From the NCBI GenBank assembly GCA_012728815.1, contig JAAYEI010000012.1, forward strand, positions 18,467-82,466: a stretch of 64,000 nt of DNA. The letters are read 5' to 3'. The notes under the pieces are model-generated. The model saw only the letters and a program-made list of their open reading frames with translations, was not told the origin of the DNA and did not search any database. Both the position numbers and the translations under genes were made by a program. Below, piece by piece: positions 60,670 to 64,000 of the stretch; the stretch's first letter is position 1; each line of letters opens with the position of its first letter. The stretch is from Clostridiales bacterium. GTDB lineage: Bacteria > Bacillota > Clostridia > Christensenellales > Aristaeellaceae.

Positions 60670-61839
60670 GTGCGGCGAATCGGCATATTCAGCGGGACCT
60701 TCGATCCTGTCCATATCGGGCATCTGCGGGCAGCGCAGGCATGTTTGTCGTTCATGAAGCTGGACACCGTGGTGTTCCTGCCCTTTGGCCGGCCGCTCAT
60801 CCGACAGGCGGAGGCCGCCGGCGACCACCGCGCCGCCATGATCCGCCTGACCATCGCCCACAGCCCGGGGCTTTCGCTGGATGAGGCCGATCTGCTGGAC
60901 CGCCCGCGCTACGCGGTGGACACCGTGTGTCACCTGCGGCAGCGCTACCCGGGCGCCCAACTGGTGTACATTGTTGGCGCGGACAAGCTTGCCGACATCC
61001 CCTTTTGGAAGGACGCGCCCGCCCTGTTTGAGCTGTGCGAGTTTGCCGCCTTCCCGCGGGCCGGCTATGAGGCCGGCGCCCTGTGCGAGGCCCTGCGGCA
61101 GCAGGGCGCCAGGGTCACCCTGGTGCCTTCAGAGCTGATGACCATGTCCTCCGGGCAGATCCGTGCCCAGCTCCGCCTGCTGTCTGACGCCCCAGGCAGG
61201 CTGCTGCCACAGGTGGCCGAGTACATCGCCGCGCGCGGCCTCTACCAACCAGATTATGAGCGCATGCTGCGCCAGGCCCTGCTGCCCGCCCGCCTGCGCC
61301 ACGCCCAGGGCACGCGGCAGACCGCGGTGCATTTGGCGCGGCTGCACCACCTGCCCATGCAAAAGGCGGGGGTGGCCGGCATCCTGCATGACTGCGCCAA
61401 AAACATGGAGCTGGCCCGGCTGCAGGCCATCGCGCGGCAGGCCCGGCTGGACATCCCGCCGGAACATCTTGGCAGCAACGCCCTGCTCCACGGCCCGGTG
61501 GGGGCCCAAGTGGCCCGGCTGCGCTACCACATTTCCGACACCCAGGTGCTGGACGCCATCCGTTACCACACCACCGGGCGCGCGGGCATGGGGGGGCTGG
61601 AGCTGGCGGTGTTCGTCGCCGACGCCATCGAGCCCGGCCGCAGGTACCCGGGGCTGGACAAGGTGCGCGCCCAGGCGGAGAAGGATCTGCGCCTGGCGGC
61701 GCTCACCCTGCTCACGGGCAGCCAGTCAATCATCAAAACCAAGGGCCAGGTGAACAGCCCGCTGTCCGCCCAGGCCATCACGGATTTGCGCGCGCGCCTG
61801 CGCCGCCACCCCCTGGGGGAGCTGGCGGCCCAGGCCTGA
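60670..61839 (+). CDS. nadD-yqeK: Fused nicotinate-nucleotide adenylyltransferase / YqeK HD-domain hydrolase
   Basis: A 389-residue fusion starting at GTG 60670 after AAGGAG. Residues 1 to about 197 are NadD: GTFDPVHIGHL (residues 9-19), VGADKLADIPFWKDA and the C-terminal nucleotidyltransferase motif SSGQIRAQ. It makes nicotinate adenine dinucleotide for NAD synthesis. Residues about 198-389 are YqeK: RHAQGTRQTAVHLARLH, GILHDCAK with the HD pair at about 240-241, and RYHTTGRAGM, a family that cleaves diadenosine tetraphosphate. The two are separate neighbours in most Firmicutes. rsfS follows, as in the usual nadD-yqeK-rsfS order. Confidence 0.92.
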   Translation: MRRIGIFSGTFDPVHIGHLRAAQACLSFMKLDTVVFLPFGRPLIRQAEAAGDHRAAMIRLTIAHSPGLSLDEADLLDRPRYAVDTVCHLRQRYPGAQLVYIVGADKLADIPFWKDAPALFELCEFAAFPRAGYEAGALCEALRQQGARVTLVPSELMTMSSGQIRAQLRLLSDAPGRLLPQVAEYIAARGLYQPDYERMLRQALLPARLRHAQGTRQTAVHLARLHHLPMQKAGVAGILHDCAKNMELARLQAIARQARLDIPPEHLGSNALLHGPVGAQVARLRYHISDTQVLDAIRYHTTGRAGMGGLELAVFVADAIEPGRRYPGLDKVRAQAEKDLRLAALTLLTGSQSIIKTKGQVNSPLSAQAITDLRARLRRHPLGELAAQA

Positions 61840-61875
61840 CAGACAGATACAATCAATATGAAAAGAGGGGAACAG

Positions 61876-62241
61876 ATGAGCGAAGAGAAACTGGCACTGG
61901 ACATCTCAAAACTGCTGTATGACAGAAAGGCGCAGCAGCTGGTCACCCTGCGGGTGGGCCACCTGAGCGTGCTGACGGACTACCTGGTCGTCGCCACCGG
62001 CCACAACCAGCTGCAGGTGCGCGCGCTGTGCGACCACCTGGAGGAGCACCTGGCCCGCCAGGGCATTCTGCCCCGGCGGGTGGAGGGGCGGCAGGAGGCC
62101 AGCTGGGTGGTGATGGACTACGCCGATGTCATTGTTCATATATTCATGCCCGAGCCCCGCGCCTTCTACCGCCTGGAGCGCTTGTGGGAGGATGGCCAGA
62201 ACCGGGTGGAGCTGCCCTTCATGCAGGAGGAGGCTGTCTGA
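61876..62241 (+). CDS. rsfS: Ribosome silencing factor RsfS (Iojap family)
   Basis: From ATG 61876 (GAGGGGA ahead) the product has 121 residues: LTDYLVVATGHNQLQVRALCDHLEEHL, EGRQEASWVVMDYADVIVHIFMPEPRAFYRLERLW are diagnostic. It binds L14 and blocks subunit joining when nutrients run short. An in-frame ATG at 61858 lacks a good ribosome site. It follows nadD-yqeK by 36 bp. Confidence 0.94.
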   Translation: MSEEKLALDISKLLYDRKAQQLVTLRVGHLSVLTDYLVVATGHNQLQVRALCDHLEEHLARQGILPRRVEGRQEASWVVMDYADVIVHIFMPEPRAFYRLERLWEDGQNRVELPFMQEEAV

Positions 62242-62244
62242 CCC

Positions 62245-62586
62245 ATGGCCATCCAGCTCTATTGGCACACCCGCAATTTTGACACCCAGAAGGTTGAGCG
62301 TTTTTTCAAGGAGCGGCGCATCCCCTTCCAGTCCGTGGATTTGCGCCGCCACCGCCTGGGCCAGCGGGAGGTGGAGGCCTTCATCCGGGGCAGTTCCCCC
62401 CGCGCCATCCTGGACCTGGACAGCAACAAGGTAAAGTCCCACCCTGTGGCCTACACCAACAGCACCCAGGCCATTGTGGCCTACATCCTGGAACAGCCTG
62501 GCCTGCTGCGCTCGCCCATCGTCCGCTCAGGCCAGCAGATCATAATCGGCTATGATGAAACGCGCCTTGGCGCGATCACGGAATGA
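62245..62586 (+). CDS. ArsC/Spx-family thioredoxin-fold protein without redox cysteines
   Basis: A 113-residue protein of the ArsC/Spx/YffB fold: LYWHTRNFDTQKVERFFKERRIPFQSVDLRRHRLGQREVEAFIR at the N-terminus and LLRSPIVRSGQQIIIGYDE near the C-terminus. Where active members have Cys-x-x-Cys or a single Cys after YGxxx, this protein has Asn11 and Thr14, and no cysteine anywhere. It therefore cannot be a classic arsenate reductase and may act by protein binding, as Spx does with RNA polymerase. It begins 4 bp after rsfS. Confidence 0.78.
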   Translation: MAIQLYWHTRNFDTQKVERFFKERRIPFQSVDLRRHRLGQREVEAFIRGSSPRAILDLDSNKVKSHPVAYTNSTQAIVAYILEQPGLLRSPIVRSGQQIIIGYDETRLGAITE

Positions 62587-62608
62587 ACAAAACAAAAGGA
62601 GGGCAACC

Positions 62609-63907
62609 ATGAAGAAACTATCCATCCTACTGGCTGTTGTGGTGCTGGCCGCGGCGATTGGCATCGGCGTGCTGGTGAACCAGAAAAACAAGGCCAACAC
62701 CGACCTGACCGCCGCCAACACCCGCGTGAGCGAGGTGCAGACCGCGCTGGACGAAGCCGTCAAAAAATCCACAGAGGTGGAAGCCCAGCTGGAAACGGCC
62801 CAGGCTGAGCTGGCTGCGGCGCAGGAAAGCCTGGCCGCTTCTGTCAGCGCGGCTGAGCAGGCTGAGGCGGACCTGGGCGCGCAGCTCAAGGCCGCGCAGG
62901 ATGAGCTGGCCCAGGCCCAGTCCGGGCACGAGGCCGCCCTCGCCGGCCTGGAGGAGGCCAACGCCCAGCTGGCCGCCGCCTTCAAGGAGGAAAACGCCAA
63001 GGTGCTGGGCCTGCGCCTGATGCTGGAAAACGCCAACAAGGCCCGGGACGTCGCGCTGGCCAAGGGGGATGAGCTGCTGGCCCTGGTGGAGTCCGGCGCC
63101 ACCGAAAAGGGCGAGCTCAGCACCACCCTGGATGCGGCGCTGACAGAAAAGCTGGCGCTGGAAACCCGTGTGGGGGAGCTGGAGCAAACCGCCCGGGACC
63201 TGGGTGAGCAGCTGGCCGCCCTGCAGGGGCAGGCAGTCGAGCTGGAGGCCGCCCGGGATGCGGCCCTGGCCCAGGTGAAGGAGCTGGAGACCGCCAAGGC
63301 CACCGCGGACGCGCGGGTCACTGAGCTGGAGGCCGCGCAGGCTGCCGCTGAGGGGGATGCCGCCGCCCGCGTGAGCGAGCTGGAGGCCGAGCTTGCAACC
63401 CTTCAGGCGCAGATGGACCAGCAGGCGGCTGAGGTTCCTGTGCTGCGCCATGGCCTGGGCATGGTCACCTCCATTGGCTCTGTCAGCGAAGCCACCGAGG
63501 AAAAGGCGGGCGCCGCCCAGGTGAACACCACCGTGTGCTCCCTGGTGCTGGACGCTGAGGACCGCATCCATTCCGTTGTCTGGGATGTGCAGCAAAGCAG
63601 GGTGCAGTTCTCCCTGGAGGGCAAGCCGGTTGACCTGCCCGAGGAGCTGCTGACCAAGCTGGAGAAGGGCCCGGCCTATGGCATGGTGCGCGCCAGCGAA
63701 ATTGGCAAGGAATGGAACGAGCAGATTGAGGCCTTCGCCCAGTATGCCGTGGGCAAGACGGTGGAGGAGGTGTTGGGCATCCCGGTGTTTGAGCGCGACG
63801 CCAGCCACCTGCAGGTGCCCGATGTGGAGGAGCTGAAGGGCTCTGTCACCATCACCGTGGGCGACTACCTGGAGAGCCTGCGCAAGGCCGCTGAAAACGC
63901 GAAATAA
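62609..63907 (+). CDS. Membrane-anchored coiled-coil protein with FMN-binding-like C-terminal domain
   Basis: From ATG 62609 (AAAAGGAGGG ahead) the product has 432 residues. Residues 4-23 are a membrane anchor without a lipobox. Residues about 30-278 are an unbroken heptad-type Ala/Glu/Leu coiled coil. Residues about 280-432 form a domain (GLGMVTSIGS, VNTTVCSLVLDAEDRIHSVVWDVQQSRVQF, YGMVRASEIGKEWNEQIEAFAQYAVGKTVEEV) that resembles secreted clostridial domains related to FMN-binding proteins; I am not certain of the family name. The anchor resembles that of the permuted OppA at 6077-7927. It likely projects a sensor or electron carrier from the membrane. Confidence 0.75.
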   Translation: MKKLSILLAVVVLAAAIGIGVLVNQKNKANTDLTAANTRVSEVQTALDEAVKKSTEVEAQLETAQAELAAAQESLAASVSAAEQAEADLGAQLKAAQDELAQAQSGHEAALAGLEEANAQLAAAFKEENAKVLGLRLMLENANKARDVALAKGDELLALVESGATEKGELSTTLDAALTEKLALETRVGELEQTARDLGEQLAALQGQAVELEAARDAALAQVKELETAKATADARVTELEAAQAAAEGDAAARVSELEAELATLQAQMDQQAAEVPVLRHGLGMVTSIGSVSEATEEKAGAAQVNTTVCSLVLDAEDRIHSVVWDVQQSRVQFSLEGKPVDLPEELLTKLEKGPAYGMVRASEIGKEWNEQIEAFAQYAVGKTVEEVLGIPVFERDASHLQVPDVEELKGSVTITVGDYLESLRKAAENAK

Positions 63908-63910
63908 CCG

Positions 63911-63950
63911 GATGCGCGCATCCGGGGCTGTCACAGGTGTGACAGCCCCC
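63911..63950 (+). terminator. Double hairpin after the coiled-coil gene
   Basis: GGATGC/GCATCC and then GGGGCTGTCACA/TGTGACAGCCCC form two consecutive stems just after the stop. The second is a perfect 12-bp stem. No T-run follows. Confidence 0.6.
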
Positions 63951-63954
63951 GCGT

Positions 63955-64000
63955 GCCATCGGGCCGTTCGGCTCCGCCATCGGGCCGTTCGGCTCCGCCA
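63955..64000. repeat. 21-bp tandem repeat at the window edge
   Basis: Two identical 21-bp units (63955-63975 and 63976-63996, starting GCCATCGGGCC) are followed by the first four bases of a third. Each unit can fold a small stem through GGGCC/GGCTC. The array continues beyond the window, so its size is unknown. Confidence 0.7.

Noticed and set aside
63911..64000. A CRISPR array at the right edge
   Set aside because: The 21-bp units are contiguous with no spacers, and no cas gene is present.

Overview
The window is G+C-rich bacterial chromosome from a Gram-positive-type, probably clostridial lineage; a Christensenellales-like relative is my best guess, and this is inference. The support is a complete S10-spc-alpha ribosomal block in Firmicutes order with a zinc-type S14, a four-cysteine S4, a zinc-finger adenylate kinase and a KOW protein between map and infA; a T-box before proS; a NusG-II/Gx-transporter pair; and a fused NadD-YqeK. 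Two of the three substrate-binding proteins have signal-peptidase-I-like signals and the third an uncleaved membrane anchor, so none is an obvious lipoprotein.

Layout. 1-1593 (-) is the N-terminal part of nrdA, with a near-consensus promoter and two NrdR-like boxes. 2052-7927 (+) is an oligopeptide ABC operon, oppBCDF plus a binding protein whose domain order is circularly permuted. 8148-9156 (-) is a Gx-transporter/NusG-II pair. 9480-13089 (+) holds glmM, a left-handed beta-helix acyltransferase and a parvulin-type foldase lipoprotein. 13446-14618 (-) is a DEAD-box helicase. 14954-16542 (+) is an SDR-type epimerase and a secreted protein. 16687-18603 (-) is a histone-H1-like protein and a MATE exporter. 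18798-20670 (+) is a zinc peptidase and nrdB, about 18 kb from nrdA.

20776-27332 (+) is an arabinoside-use locus: a LacI regulator, a GH51 arabinofuranosidase and a sugar ABC importer without its own ATPase. 27398-29267 (-) holds a region-4-less ECF-like sigma protein and a CCA-adding enzyme. 29356-32366 (+) holds a cysteine-cluster protein with a probably leaderless mRNA, a DNA methyltransferase with an altered catalytic motif (DPPG) and an MreB-like actin homologue. 32563-33351 (-) is a nucleoside phosphorylase; 33450-35112 (+) is T-box-proS. 35331-43052 (-) is a second peptide ABC operon (oppB, oppC, binding protein, oppD, an oppF with a ~200-residue insertion, and a gamma-glutamyltransferase). 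43364-44221 (-) is an AroE-family protein with a non-canonical substrate motif.

44699-60365 (+) is the ribosomal protein superoperon, rpsJ to rplQ, preceded by a leader with four consecutive hairpins. 60670-63907 (+) is nadD-yqeK, rsfS, a cysteine-less ArsC/Spx-like protein and a membrane-anchored coiled-coil protein whose N-terminal anchor resembles that of the permuted OppA. The right edge carries the start of a 21-bp tandem repeat.

The most unusual item is the permuted binding protein at 6077-7927: its C-terminal segment sits between an N-terminal membrane anchor/coiled coil and the normal N-terminus. A conventional homologue at 39605-41143 serves as an in-window control.
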